The notes: a model not told the origin generated them from the sequence alone. A stretch of DNA of 64,000 bases from Paragorgia papillata (GCA_035771165.1 JAWNZC010000409.1:372001-436000); one strand, 5' to 3'. Counted from the stretch's first letter, positions 40,427 through 50,841 are shown. Translations and numbers: made by a program.

Positions 40427-40550
40427 GTCAATTTTCAGAAAAGGTCAATGGTGGAGGCATTTCATGTTTACGTTTGGCGAACCTTTTTATAATACGTATG
40501 TATATGTTCGAAATCGATATAGGGGGTTTGCCCGGCTGTATTTTCAACGG

Positions 40551-40763
40551 TTAACACTTTGAAGCCTGAGGACGAGTCTTTAAGGCTTATTCTGGCTAAC
40601 GCCAGACGATTTTATTCATCACAGGGAGAGGTCCAGGCAACAAAGTGTTAAAACCTATCTCTTTAACACTTTGAAGCCTGAGGACGAGTCTTTAAGGTAT
40701 ATCCTGGTTAACGCCAGACGATTTTATTCAGCACAGGGAGAGGTCCAGGCCTCAAAGTGTTAA
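40551..40763. mobile_element. Two ~102 bp MITEs in tandem with TTAACACTTTG termini
   Basis: Copies at 40551-40652 and 40663-40763 each begin TTAACACTTTGAAGCCTGAG and end CAAAGTGTTAA, with an 11 bp spacer. They share CTAACGCCAGACGATTTTAT (TTAACGCC in the second copy) and GGGAGAGGTCCAGGC. The motif around GCCAGACGATTTTA is one I recall from many cnidarian sequences (unverified). Confidence 0.85.
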
Positions 40764-40908
40764 CCCATAAACTTGACAAATCGAAAATGGCCGCCACCGC
40801 AACATGAAAAATTCATTTTTGGCATATCTTTGGTACCAAACATGGTAAGAACATAAATATATAAAACATCTCTGTGTGTTCAGGTACAACGAATCCATTG
40901 AGACCATT

Positions 40909-41095
40909 CTATGTAACCCACATAATATAGAACATCATTACAGCCAATGATGCGATAATAGTGAAGGTGATTAAGCCCACTTTGTTGTAATCACGCATGC
41001 TTGTAGCAGCTTCTGTACAGTTGTTCCATTGCCCTTCCTCTGCATCGCGCTTGCTTCGCTTCACGTCCTCGTGCTCAATACACCATGCCAAGGAT
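40909..41095 (-). CDS. Terminal exon of a membrane protein
   Basis: On the minus strand an acceptor with a long pyrimidine tract (TTTTTTTCTTTATTAG) is followed by an open frame in phase 2: SLAWCIEHEDVKRSKRDAEE, WNNCTEAATSMRDYNK, then a hydrophobic helix (VGLITFTIIASLAVMMFYIM) and a stop at 40909. The stretch before the acceptor could pass for a signal peptide but has no ATG before an upstream stop, so a splice acceptor is the better reading. Earlier exons were not found. They may lie beyond the transposase-like element starting at 41338. A short extracellular part with an N-glycosylation sequon (NNCT), one helix and a very short cytoplasmic end suggest a type I protein. Confidence 0.5.
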
Positions 41096-41337
41096 CTAAT
41101 AAAGAAAAAAATATATAGAAAAACTAGTCGATAACAAATAGTCAAATGTAAATTTGACTTATGCTATAATGTTTGGGTCACTAGGGTACTAACCCCCGTT
41201 ATTTAATAGTTAAGTCGGTTTTCTTTGTTCTTTCTAGAGATGTATCTACGATACATCCCAAGAGAACCGATAATTAAAAATTCAAGGGCTGTATATAGAT
41301 ATCGCATGCCCTGGTCAACAGTAGTACAGTTCAGCCG

Positions 41338-43554
41338 GTGAATGGAACAAGTGCATGTAGATGGAAAATTCCTACATTTTTCAATGTTGATGGGAAAATT
41401 GGCATAAGTCCATCACTAGCCAGGCAGCGTAGACAAGAAACATTTCAGGCAGCCAGAAAAATTCATGGGGGAAAGGATGAGTTGTCTGTTGCTGCGGAAG
41501 TAGGTGTGATAGACACTGCATTAGTGAAATGTTCAAAGGATGTTTTAGTTACTGCAATGTCCTCCAATAAGAAGTTTTGTAATTCATTGATGCCAATCAT
41601 TTACAAAAAGTCATTGAAGGCTTATGAGGCATCTGATGAAAATATGGTTAGAAGCATTGCTGTATACTATAGTGGAGGTATAACTGGTAAACAAAAGTAT
41701 CGAAAGATCTATAAGGATAGTAGTTATAAGCTAAATAGGAATATAAATAAAAATCAACGTGTAGCCATAAATAATTGCCCTTTACCTACAATCCTGGACA
41801 AAAGTGCTTGGGACACTATACGAAAATCGGCAAAATCGGCAAAGTGGCCCAACAATTTTGTCCAGGATTGTAGGTTAGTACCGTACAGCCGCCTAATGCC
41901 CCATATTAAGTCTATTTCTTTGGACACAATTTTTACTGACACACTGTGTGATGGTTTACATGAATGTGATAGGGTAAGTGGGTGCTACCTTAGCCTGAAG
42001 GAGCTGTTAATTAAACTTGCGGAGTTTTTCCTGTCGGGTTGCACTGGCTATCCCATAACATGGTTTGGGGAGCCATACACATTTGGGAGCCATAGGAGGG
42101 GATGGCGCGCCTTTTGGAAAGGATGACACTGCGTGTGCATGGCTGGTCAGTTTATTAAATATTGGTAGGGGTGTCTTAAGTAGCAATGAGAACTACCTGC
42201 TTTTTGGGGTCAATTGCAGTGAAAACTGTATTGTTGTGCAAAGGTTTGTCAAGACGCTCTTGGCTGATGTTTGTGATATTGAGAAAAGTGTTATGACCTG
42301 TTCTCACAATGGCAAACAAGTGAATATTAAATTTATCATTGGAGAACTCCCAAATGACATGAAAATGTTGGCGTTTCTTAGTGGTGAGCTTAGCAATAGC
42401 GCAAAATTTTACTCTTCTTTTGCAAATGTTTGTGATGATAATGCAAACGACACTCGGGGAACCTTTGGGAGAAGCAATAAAAACACATGGACACCTTGGA
42501 AGTATTGTGATAGGTTGAAAGTTGTGATAGGTGTTGAACAGGTGAAAGCAAAGCTTTCCAAACAGAGTTTGTCAGATTCCACTAAGAGATCAAAGGTGAC
42601 AACTTTTATTGCTCAAAATAAGAGCCGACAAGAGTTTGAACCTCTCTTAGGTGACATTGTTGACAGACCTCATGTTGAGCCATTGCATCTGAAAAACAAT
42701 GCATGTGCTTTGGCACATAGGTACCTTTTGGCAGAAGTTGTTGGGATTTCCAATTTATCTCATTCTGTTAAACTGTTTTCTCAGGTCCCTAGCAATTCTC
42801 CTATAGCCAGGTATGTTAATGAGATGAAAACTAAATGTGGCCTTTCACGTCTTGCTAAGAGAATTGTAAGGTGGTTTAATGAAACCAAATCAGATGGTAA
42901 ACCATTCTATTACCGGTTCACAGGTAAAGATTCGAGGGGATTTTTACATAATTTCATGTACTTAATTGCTGTTGTGGAACCTTTTCAAAAACAAAGTTCC
43001 AGGGAAGAATTTATTTTACATGTTTTGTCATATCTTTGCCTGACCTTGCGCGAATGTGTCGCTCTCTTTAACCGCATTGAAATCAGTGATGAACAACTTC
43101 TTGAGCTTCAACATGCTTGTAAGGTTTACTTTACACTCAACTGTCTTTTTTTTTTCATCACCCTACTGCTTGGACTTTAGGTCATGTTGTGCCTGTTCAT
43201 GCAAAGGAAATGAAAGTCAAATATGGTATGGGGCTTGCCTTGAATTCCATGGAAGGTCGTGAAGCCAAACATATTTCTATTTCAAGGAATTGTAACAACA
43301 CCAACTACCAGGCAAGGTGGGAACAGGTGTTTATGCACGAGTATGTCTCTCTTATTTGGCTGCGTGAAAGGGGCTATAATAACACAAAGCCCACCACTTC
43401 ATGTGCATTGAGTTATGTCCCAAAACGTGTGAAAGACGATTCGAGTTTTTGCAACTGTGGGTTAAAGAAGGAGGTACAATCTTCTGGATGCAAGTTTTGC
43501 ATTCATCCTTTAAGGAAAAATATTGTTAAAAGGGTTGAAAAGACGTGCCGTTAA
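41338..43554 (+). pseudogene. Decayed transposase-like gene with two frameshifts and a MITE insertion
   Basis: Three overlapping frames make one protein of about 730 residues. Frame 1 runs 41338 to about 42090 (TWFGEPYTFG). It shifts within GGGAGCCATAGG into frame 2 (AIGGDGAPFGKDDTACAWLV) and then, inside a 12-T run near 43147-43158, into frame 3 (TAWTLGHVVPVHAKEM) to a stop at 43552. Conserved-looking blocks are GGDGAPFGKD, HVEPLHLKNNA, FTGKDSRGFLHNF, NSMEGREAKH and a C-terminal CNCG...CKFC pair. Asp, Asp/His-Leu-His and Glu blocks in this order resemble RNase H-like DDE transposases. I recall long uncharacterised cnidarian proteins of this type, but the superfamily name is not certain. No introns and no flanking terminal repeats were seen. 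AATAAA follows the stop. Confidence 0.72.
41785..41874. mobile_element. 90 bp MITE inserted in frame, flanked by TTA
   Basis: CCTACAATCCTGGACAAAA at 41785 is the complement of TTTTGTCCAGGATTGTAGG ending at 41874. TTA flanks it on both sides (41782-41784, 41875-41877), the target duplication of PIF/Harbinger-type elements. Element plus one TTA is 93 bp, or 31 codons, and it begins at a codon boundary of the host frame. A related inverted repeat lies at 52594. Confidence 0.9.
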
Positions 43555-43559
43555 GTTTA

Positions 43560-43908
43560 TACTGTAATAAATACAAGAAACTTAATGTATTTTATTTAAA
43601 ATCAATGCTCTAACAAAATGTATTTATTACATGGCATATTAGCTTATGAAACAGCTAGCTTTATATGTTAAAACATGGTATTTATCTCTTCTTAAGAAAT
43701 AGTTATTTCTAATTTTTTAAAAATGTATTCAGATAATTACCAATGTATTTTAAAATAGATATTAATATACTATGGTTGTCCTGGGATGGACAAAGGCTGT
43801 TTTAAAAGATACAGGAATATTTTGATCCAGTAGATGGGTTATAATATTAAGGCAAACTATTAAAGGAAAACAAAAGAGATTTAGGATGTTGATTTCAATG
43901 AACTCCTT
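43560..43908. other. Intergenic stretch
   Basis: AT-rich. It contains the AATAAA of the preceding gene (near 43566), and nothing else is recognised. Confidence 0.5.
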
Positions 43909-44060
43909 AAGCCTCTTTTCCACTCATCGCAAGAATCAACTCGCAAGCTCGCTGCGAGTGCTTTTATCTATTGAAACCAAACTCACAAGCATTCTGATTG
44001 GATGCAAACACTCGCAGCGAGCTTGCGGATTGATTCTTGCGATGAGTGGAAAAGAGGCTT
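43909..44060. mobile_element. Hairpin MITE with 52 bp arms
   Basis: Arms 43909-43960 and 44009-44060 pair at 50 of 52 positions, starting AAGCCTCTTTTCCACTCATC. Inside each arm CTCGCAAGCTCGCTGCGAG is itself nearly palindromic. The loop is 48 bp. A 68-codon open frame through it is simply the palindrome read through. Confidence 0.92.
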
Positions 44061-44459
44061 TAGACTATTTGCAACTTTCCATCGATAAATAAAATACTAT
44101 GTAATTTATAGTTGGAGAGAAATTCAAAAAGTATCTAATATAATACAGTATATAATATACAACACAGCTAACTGGATCAGCCTGTAGCTTTAAAATAACC
44201 CTTAGGTAAAATGTAAACACTAGTATTGTATATTTAAACAATTCAAAGTGTCTTAAAATTGTTACAGAATACTCATGAATACCAGTTGAATAATTAATAC
44301 AAATGTTTTGAACTTTTTTAATCTTTTAAATTTTTTATCCTGTATATATATATTAATAATATAATAAAGATTTAAAAAAAAAAATGAAAGATAACAATGT
44401 CTTATCTACTATAAATTTACAGTTGACAGCTGTGTTGAGGAAACCCAAATGCGTTCCAT
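44061..44459. other. AT-rich intergenic stretch
   Basis: Nothing is recognised beyond short A and TA runs. Confidence 0.5.
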
Positions 44460-45028
44460 TCACCAAAATTGAAAGAAAGTAGCTACAAATTGTCCTTTAT
44501 TAAAATGATAAACTAGAGAAAAATCCTTTGTTTCAGAAACCAACATTTTTGCCAGGTGATCCTTGCGATTACCGCCCAATGTCCGTTCCGGGTAGCCTGA
44601 AACCTCTCCCATACTTAGTGCACTGAGGAAATTTTTTACTGACAAAAAAGATTGGAAGGATACAACCGTCATCTTCTTGCTTTCTGCGACATAGCAGTTC
44701 GGCTCGCAGAATACTGGCCTTCGGCAACTTTTGATTGCTCGAACTAAGCATGTAAACATTTCCTCTGGCATATCGCGCCTAATTTGCGAAAAATAAGGCC
44801 GCCGGATATTTCGTCTTCCAGCTATCCTTCGGTAGATAGCTTTTAGCCATAACACGCATTCTCCTTTAAACATCTTTCCAGCATTTATGTTGCATGAAAC
44901 CAGCATGCGAGAGATTCCAGGCTGACTCGTTTCGGGTAACCTTAAAACGTTACTGTTTCCCGTTGATCTTGCTCCGCTTCATCTTCTAAAACTTTGATTA
45001 CTTCTTCTACACTTAACTTCGCCGCCAT
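44460..45028 (-). CDS. Doubtful minus-strand gene: short first exon plus a 148-codon open frame
   Basis: At 45028 an ATG in GAAAATGGCGG-like start context (TTTTGAAAATGGCGGCGAAG complement region) opens MAAKLSVEEVIKVLEDEAEQ and stops after 28 codons unless spliced (a GTAACG donor lies just before the stop). Another frame, 44906 down to 44460, is open for 148 codons and begins MLVSCNINAGKMFKGECVLW. No splice pair that joins them in frame is convincing and I recognise no domain. Either a gene with unseen exons or chance open frames. Confidence 0.25.
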
Positions 45029-45559
45029 TTTGAAAATGTTTCTATGGTTTCCAGGTGTTACAAAGGGAGAACAAGGGAACTTAATAGGGGTGAGGCCGCT
45101 GCTCGCAAGTACTGACAAATTGGCGTTTTTCTCCTCATTTGTGCCCGGTGTGATGGTTCACTCAACAACAATAGAAGGCTTCGCCTCAAGCTGATTAGAG
45201 TATCTAGTCGTAGCTTGGTAAGGTTAATAGGTGAACGATGTTTTTTAAAAAGACGTTTCTTTGCAAAACGGGGAAAATGAATGTTATGTTAACACGTATT
45301 TTACTTAAAACAGAACACCAACCGCATTGGAAAGTATTCAAGCACACTATCTTCAGTATGTTCGACCACACGGGTATTGTGGGTGAATCAATGTAAAAAT
45401 AAGTATCAACCTAAATTTTCAAATCAACCTCGAAAAAGACGTAAAATAACTAATGCGCAACAGTGAATGTTTATGGTTCAATGTTTATGTTCTGAAAATT
45501 TCCTTTGTTCCTTTTGGCCTAGTCGGGACAAGACGGCGGCCAAAACAATAGGCTATAAC

Positions 45560-45750
45560 GCCTACATGTCCAATACCGTCAATCCGACTCCGATTGACAA
45601 ATCAAATTTCCGATCGGTCCGATTGATCCGGTGGACAACGGTTTTTCCGACAGGAAAATATTTGTCGGATGGTATAGTTGGTGACATGTGAGAAGAGGAC
45701 TGTGAGACAGGTAGAGTTCACTTGTACGGTGTCCGTTGGTTCGGATGTGT
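45560..45750 (-). repeat. CCGACAAATATTTT repeat family, minus-strand copy
   Basis: On the minus strand it reads CATCCGAACCAACGGACACC, then CCATCCGACAAATATTTTCC and GGAAAAACCGTTGTCC, the same order as the clusters at 47735 and 49807. The hairpin-forming piece is TCCGACA...TGTCGGA-like. Confidence 0.85.
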
Positions 45751-45759
45751 CCACTTTCT

Positions 45760-46250
45760 TATTTATGGTGTAAGAAAATTCACAACTTTCAAAGAACAAC
45801 CCGAAATCTTAGAGTATTGTGACTTTAAAAATTTTAATGAAGAAAATTTTCTACATGACTTAACATTTCTACCAAATTTGAGGTTTGACATTTATGATGA
45901 TCCCAACAAATCTTGGTTGATATGGAAAAATAATTTTCTTGAAGTTGTCGATAAACATGCTCCTTTAAAAAAGCGGAAAATCAGGAAAAAACGCACACCA
46001 TGGATTAGAAGTGATTTAATTGCAATGAAACGACAAAAAAGCTTTCTAAAGAGAAAAGCAATAATTTCAAAGTGCCCAAATGATTGGACTGCATACAAGA
46101 TTACTCGTAATAATTATAATCGATTGCTGAAAGGTACTATAAAGTCCTATTACCAGAGAAAGCTTCATGATAACCAGGGTAATATTAAACATAAAAGTAG
46201 CGTGCTGCGTAGGCAGTGTAGAAACAACAATGGAAATATAGTAAGGTCAT
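45760..46250 (+). mobile_element. LINE internal fragment between endonuclease and reverse transcriptase
   Basis: An open frame contains YCDFKNFNEENFLHDL, WLIWKNNFLEVVDKHAPLKK, RKKRTPWIRSDLIAMKRQKS and YKITRNNYNRLLKGTIKSYY, then LHDNQGNIK. This matches the linker before the reverse transcriptase of CR1/L2-type LINEs. Neither catalytic domain is present. Confidence 0.85.
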
Positions 46251-46253
46251 GAA

Positions 46254-46510
46254 CCAATACCGCATATACGTAATATGCTACATTCAATTATGACTTGTTG
46301 TGCTTCGTTCTTTAAAAACCCTCTTATACATAAACCAATATCGCATATATACTGTGTATATTACTGCTTTCAGGTATCATTTGTCGTGCTTCGTTCTTTA
46401 CAAACCCTGTCATACATAAACCACAATTAAAAATACCTCTGATGTTAGTTTCAATTATCATTTGTCGTTCTTCGTTCTTCGTTCTTTAAAACCTCATCAT
46501 ACATAACGCA
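46254..46510. repeat. ~84-90 bp tandem repeat, three diverged copies
   Basis: Copies start near 46254, 46337 and 46421. Each contains ACATAAACCA(A/C)-type sequence and (T)TGTCGTGCTTCGTTCTTTA or a variant, followed by an AACCCT(C/G)-like run. Confidence 0.7.
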
Positions 46511-46618
46511 ATGTTTTACTTCTGCATGAGGTACTTAAGCGAAAGCGGCACTAAAATGTATAGAGAGCGGTGGTAAATCGAGCATATACGATAAAGAGGT
46601 CGCCCGAAATACTTCGTC

Positions 46619-47352
46619 CGCAGGGGCGCAAATAGGGGGGGGGGGGGGGGGGGCGGTTGGGGGGTTTGCAACCCCTGCCCTTTTTAACCCCTGCCCTTTT
46701 TTGTGAGACCTCTAATACCAATAATTAACCGTCGGTTGTAGTACGCAATACAATTGTATTGCAATAGTGGTTGTTGAGTGTTCTCGAAGAAGCATAACGA
46801 AGATATCTAGTGTCCCAAATCAGTGCCCCAAATTTTTCTCAGATAAAGTTCTTTGCCTGTTTTGATAACCTGAATTTAACTTTGTGCAAAATAAGGCTAA
46901 GACCAAATGTCGAACTTTTCATGTGTCCAAGGGCAGAAGCATCTTAGAAGAATCAGAAGCTATTCAGTAATGTATAGGTGTTTATTTATTGAAAGATTAA
47001 ACGACTCAAAATCTCAAACGGCGCAACGCAACCCCCTAAATAGGTTCACTTTTGTGAAGTGTCGTCTGTCGAGGCTTCAATTCCCTGAATCAATCATAGA
47101 GATAGAGCTGGATTTTGGCAACCTGTAGGGTATGTTGGTGTGATAATTTCTTCAGTACAATTTGAACTATATTCGCAGTAGAGTTAGATGAAAAAGTTCG
47201 CTCAAATTGCTGCAAATGGTGTTTCCGAGGTTGTAGATTTCAAAAATTTCCGGGGGAGGACCCCTGGACCCCGCTACAAATGCGGTGCAACGACTTTGCC
47301 CTTTTCTTGCGTTCAACCCCTGCCCTCGAAATTTTCAAGTTGCGCCCCTGCG
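46619..47352. mobile_element. ~730 bp DNA element with CGCAGGGGCGCAA termini
   Basis: CGCAGGGGCGCAA at 46619-46631 is the exact complement of TTGCGCCCCTGCG at 47340-47352. CAGGGGCG ends are typical of hAT-type elements. The subterminal zones repeat AACCCCTGCCC, and there is a G-run of 19-20 near 46638. No 8 bp target duplication is evident and the interior is non-coding. Confidence 0.7.
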
Positions 47353-47734
47353 TCGTGTCTATTCATCGTGACAGCACTTAAATTTTAAACCTTATTCGCC
47401 AACACAACCTACAAATACAAAACACAGATAAACTTCCTATTGCACACATTGCCACCAAATACAGATGCGACGCGCCATTTTTCTAAACATATATTTGTCT
47501 AGATCGTGCTGCACCTTTTCTGTAGTCTAATGTTTACCGTGTTAATCATAACATAAATAAAACATTCGTAAATTCTTTAACCGAAACCTCTATAATAGAA
47601 GCAGTTCGACCTAGTTTAGATGGAAAATATTACTCAAAATATCCCTAATACTCCGCCGTCATTACAAACTATCTATACTCAAGTCACCTTCAACATTTCC
47701 CCAACAGCCTGATAACTATTTGAGAATCGAAAAT
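47353..47734. other. Intergenic stretch
   Basis: No gene or repeat is recognised. Confidence 0.45.
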
Positions 47735-48165
47735 ACATGACCATCGGCCCCATCCGACAAATAGAAAAACCCATGTCCATTGGATCAATCGGAACCATCG
47801 GAATCAACGGACACTGTCGAAGAGACCTTTCTCCCAGTCCTTGTCTCCCACATGAACTATAACATCCGACACGTATTTTCCTATTGGAAAAATGCATGGC
47901 CATCCGTTCCATCCGACAAATATTTTCCTATCGGAAAAAAGCCTTCTCCATCGGGTCAATCGGATCCATCCGAACCAACGGAGACCGTCCAAGTTACCTT
48001 TAACCCAGTCTTGTCGCCTCACATCAACAATACCATCCGACAAATATTTTCCTATCAGGAAAAACCGTTGTCCATCGGATCAATCGGATCCATCCGAACC
48101 AACAGACACCGCCCAAGAGACCTCTTCCCCACGTCTCATTTTTCACATCACACATATACTAGAAA
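47735..48165 (+). repeat. CCGACAAATATTTT repeat family, cluster of about three units
   Basis: Units contain CCATCCGACAAATATTTTCC, TATCGGAAAAA, CATCGGATCAATCGGATCC, ATCCGAACCAACGGACACCG and a CT-rich spacer with CTTCCCC. TCCGACAAA...TATCGGA can fold locally. Related clusters lie at 45560 (minus) and 49807 (plus). Confidence 0.9.
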
Positions 48166-49145
48166 TACATGAACGCAACAACCCCTCGCCCGCTATTACA
48201 TTCTTTTTTAAAACACCCACCCACCCACTCCCTGATTAAAATAAGCACTCCTAATATACAGCCAATACAAAAACAAACAGATATAAAAACAAATGATGTT
48301 AAATCCTTGGGATATTAAATTATACAATTTATGGATAGGTCGATAGGATGAGAAAACTGATTTAAATCATTTAATGAAAGTTGAACATATCAAAGCAAAA
48401 TTTAGATTTCATTATTAAATTCTGGTTGTAAAAAATATATTGTTTTTAGGAGGTTTCAAAAGGGATTAATTTTAGCAAGCCTTTAAATGGCTTCTCTATG
48501 CATGTACATTTTGCAAAGGCAGTATTAAAAGTAATCAGCTCAGAAATTACATTTATAATAGAGTCTGAGATAAAAACAATTCAGTAGAATCGGATTTCAG
48601 AAAGAAGAATTCAAAAGACGCTTCAGTCGAAACACAGCCAAGAAAACCAACAAAGCCCATGAGTATTTTTAATAATAAAAAGTGCATGCACGTCCACCAC
48701 GGTTAATATAAGCCTTAAAGGTAGTGTTTTAAGTTCGCTTTAGTTAAGCTGACTTATGGTTTGGATGAGCAAAGGGAAAGCACGAAAACGTGAAGCTGAA
48801 TATTGTTTAGGTTAAGCGAAAACTTGAAAACAACAAGAATCCTACCGTTATTAAACCACTTTAAGATGATTAATTTGACCATGGACTCACGGAGTGTCTT
48901 CAAACCAGGGTTACATAGTGATACACTGCAGATCGAGTTTTTGTTTACCATACGGCGTTTGGTTTCTTCAAGTTCTCTGGTTTCTCTTCAAGATATATTA
49001 AACGGGTTGTTTGCATCCTTTTCTTCGTGCTCCATTTCATTTCGTTTCGTTTAAATAAACGAAAGCAAAACACTATTTGTTTGAGAGTTTATAGTTTTCT
49101 TCGTCGCTAGTCACCAGTGTCCAACTATTCTTACCGCGTGACACC
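48166..49145. other. Intergenic stretch
   Basis: About 1 kb with no supported gene. Short open frames near 48754-49054 overlap on both strands and carry no recognisable motif. Confidence 0.45.
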
Positions 49146-49251
49146 GTGCCATACATATATGTATATATATATATAAACTATTTCCAGATTTCGTCTCCCT
49201 CGCTTTTTCTCCAAGCGTGTAAAGTGGACTACACGCATGTCGAGATTAGCA

Positions 49252-49312
49252 CCCTCACCGGGCTCCGGGCTTTCGGCCCTACGCCCGGGCTCGGGGATCA
49301 AGCATTTCCTGA
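49252..49312. other. GC-rich foldback sequence
   Basis: CCGGGCTCCGGGCTTTCGGC and CGCCCGGGCTCGGGG can pair in several registers. It is an isolated GC island in AT-rich DNA, close to a possible start (ATGGCGGGAAAATTAGACG near 49326) that may belong to an unseen first exon. Confidence 0.35.
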
Positions 49313-49379
49313 CTTGAAATCAAATATGGCGGGAAAATTAGACGAAGGACAAGGTGCGATCTAGTATCGTATTAAAAAC

Positions 49380-49806
49380 TTCTATGTTAAATGACTAAAA
49401 TCTGTTGTTTGTTGGCCGTTTATACTACCCCCAAAAGAAGTCGGGTTGGTTTTTTTTGGCAGATATGTGTACCCAATTGACCTTTTAAACGGATTTTAAA
49501 GTTCGAATCAGTCGTGGTCTCGTGGAAAGTATACTTGACGGCTGACGAATTGACGAGTTGACATAAAACAAACCCAATCAACTATGAAGATAACTATGAA
49601 TAAAGATCTCAACTATCAGATAACTTTGATTTATTTTTTCTTTGTCTTGATTTTGTTTTTGGCTATATATGGACAGTTCACTTGTAATTTTTGTGTGTGT
49701 GTTTTAAAATTTAGTAAATTTTATCAAGCTCGGCAGACAACTCTCTTGAGCCAGCACGCACGTGGCCTGCGAACTGCCCCATGAGAGTGGCCGATTTTCT
49801 ATGCGA
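49380..49806. other. Intergenic stretch
   Basis: Nothing is recognised. Confidence 0.45.
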
Positions 49807-50165
49807 TTTCCCATCGTGACTATACCATCCGACACCTATATTCCTATTGGAAAAATATATGTCCATCCTTTCCATCCGACAAATATTTTCCTATTGTAAA
49901 GACCATTGTCCATCGGATCAATCCGATCCACCCGGACCAACGGACACCGTCGAAGAGACCTCTCCCCCACTCCTCTTCTCAAATCTCGGACCAACTGCAC
50001 CATCCGACACATGTTTAACTATTAGAAAAATACATGTCCACCCGTTCCATCCGACAAATATTTTCCTATCCAAAAAACCGTTGTCCATCGGATCAATCAG
50101 ATCCATCCGAACCAACTATCCCATACGAAAAATGCATGTCCATCCGCTTCATCCGACAAATATTT
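49807..50165 (+). repeat. CCGACAAATATTTT repeat family, third cluster
   Basis: Same unit as at 47735 (CATCCGACAAATATTTTCC, CATCGGATCAATC, CGGACCAACGGACACCGTCG) with about three partial units. It directly abuts a Penelope-like fragment on its right. Confidence 0.9.
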
Positions 50166-50179
50166 TCCTATAGACATAG

Positions 50180-50490
50180 GCAATTGGAAAGCATGTGAGG
50201 GACACACACGGAGAAAGCCCAGATAACTTGGCGTCAAACTTTGCAATTCTTAGGAAATGCAAAGAAAAGTTTGACTGTTTGGTACATGAAATGCTATTTA
50301 TAAGGGAATTAAAACCATCCTTGAATTCCCTAGGCTGTTTATCTTTTTTGTATATTTGCATACTATTTTACATAATCGTTGTACATATAAGTTAGATTTT
50401 ATTTTATCAGTTTTTTTCTTGATAATGATATCAAGATGACATCGAAACGTCGAACATTTTTATCGATAACTTTTTTTAAATAAAATGTTT
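50180..50490 (+). mobile_element. Penelope-like element, 3' fragment
   Basis: The open frame HVRDTHGESPDNLASNFAIL, KFDCLVHEMLFIRELKPSLN is the end of the GIY-YIG endonuclease domain of Penelope-like retroelements. It is followed by a short tail containing ATGACATCGAAACGTCGAAC, the kind of 3' sequence seen at the other copies here. Confidence 0.8.
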
Positions 50491-50559
50491 AAAACAAAAA
50501 TTGCTTATCAGTGTATTATCTAAAACTGCTGTATGTTAACGAGGATTTACCAAGTCTAC

Positions 50560-50841
50560 TTACTCGTAATATTTCTTCTGTTTTTTATTGTAAGCTTTGC
50601 AGCCATGAGGATTGGCCTTATACACACATTCATAGGGGTCTTCATTTTTTTTTTTACATCGGACATGGAAAAGTCTTGGTCCACTTCCAGGTTTATTGCA
50701 CTCCATCCACTGGCAAGTGTAGCCATCCTTCGGTGGGTACTTGTAGTCTCCACTTAAAGGTTTTTTGCAGGAGCTTGCCGTGGTGAACGATATGAGACTG
50801 ATCATGGCCAAGATGACGAATGATATGTAAAGCCTATCCAT
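50560..50841 (-). CDS. Small secreted six-cysteine protein
   Basis: Minus-strand ORF of 93 residues from an ATG in an AAAATGG context. Residues 1-24 form a typical signal peptide (MDRLYISFVILAMISLISF plus TTASS). The mature part has exactly six cysteines at 25, 43, 48, 62, 72 and 81, and is basic with many Lys and Tyr, ending KKQKKYYE. Even cysteine count, small size and secretion signal suggest a disulfide-stabilised secreted peptide, such as a defence, signalling or toxin-like factor. I cannot assign a family, and the spacing is not one I can name. The stop TAA lies inside CGAGTAAGTAG, which is also a strong splice-donor sequence, so a spliced longer form is possible. An upstream frame extension (to 50955) is non-coding in character. 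Confidence 0.68.
   Translation of the reverse strand: MDRLYISFVILAMISLISFTTASSCKKPLSGDYKYPPKDGYTCQWMECNKPGSGPRLFHVRCKKKNEDPYECVYKANPHGCKAYNKKQKKYYE

Noticed and set aside
43886..44092. 68-codon frame across the hairpin MITE
   Set aside because: It reads straight through the palindrome arms.
47679..48172. Overlapping open frames over the satellite cluster at 47.7-48.2 kb
   Set aside because: They are translations of the CCGACAAATATTTT repeat on both strands.
49326..49356. Possible first exon (ATGGCGGGAAAATTAGACG, donor CAAG|GTGCGA)
   Set aside because: No second exon could be phased to it, so it is too short to call.
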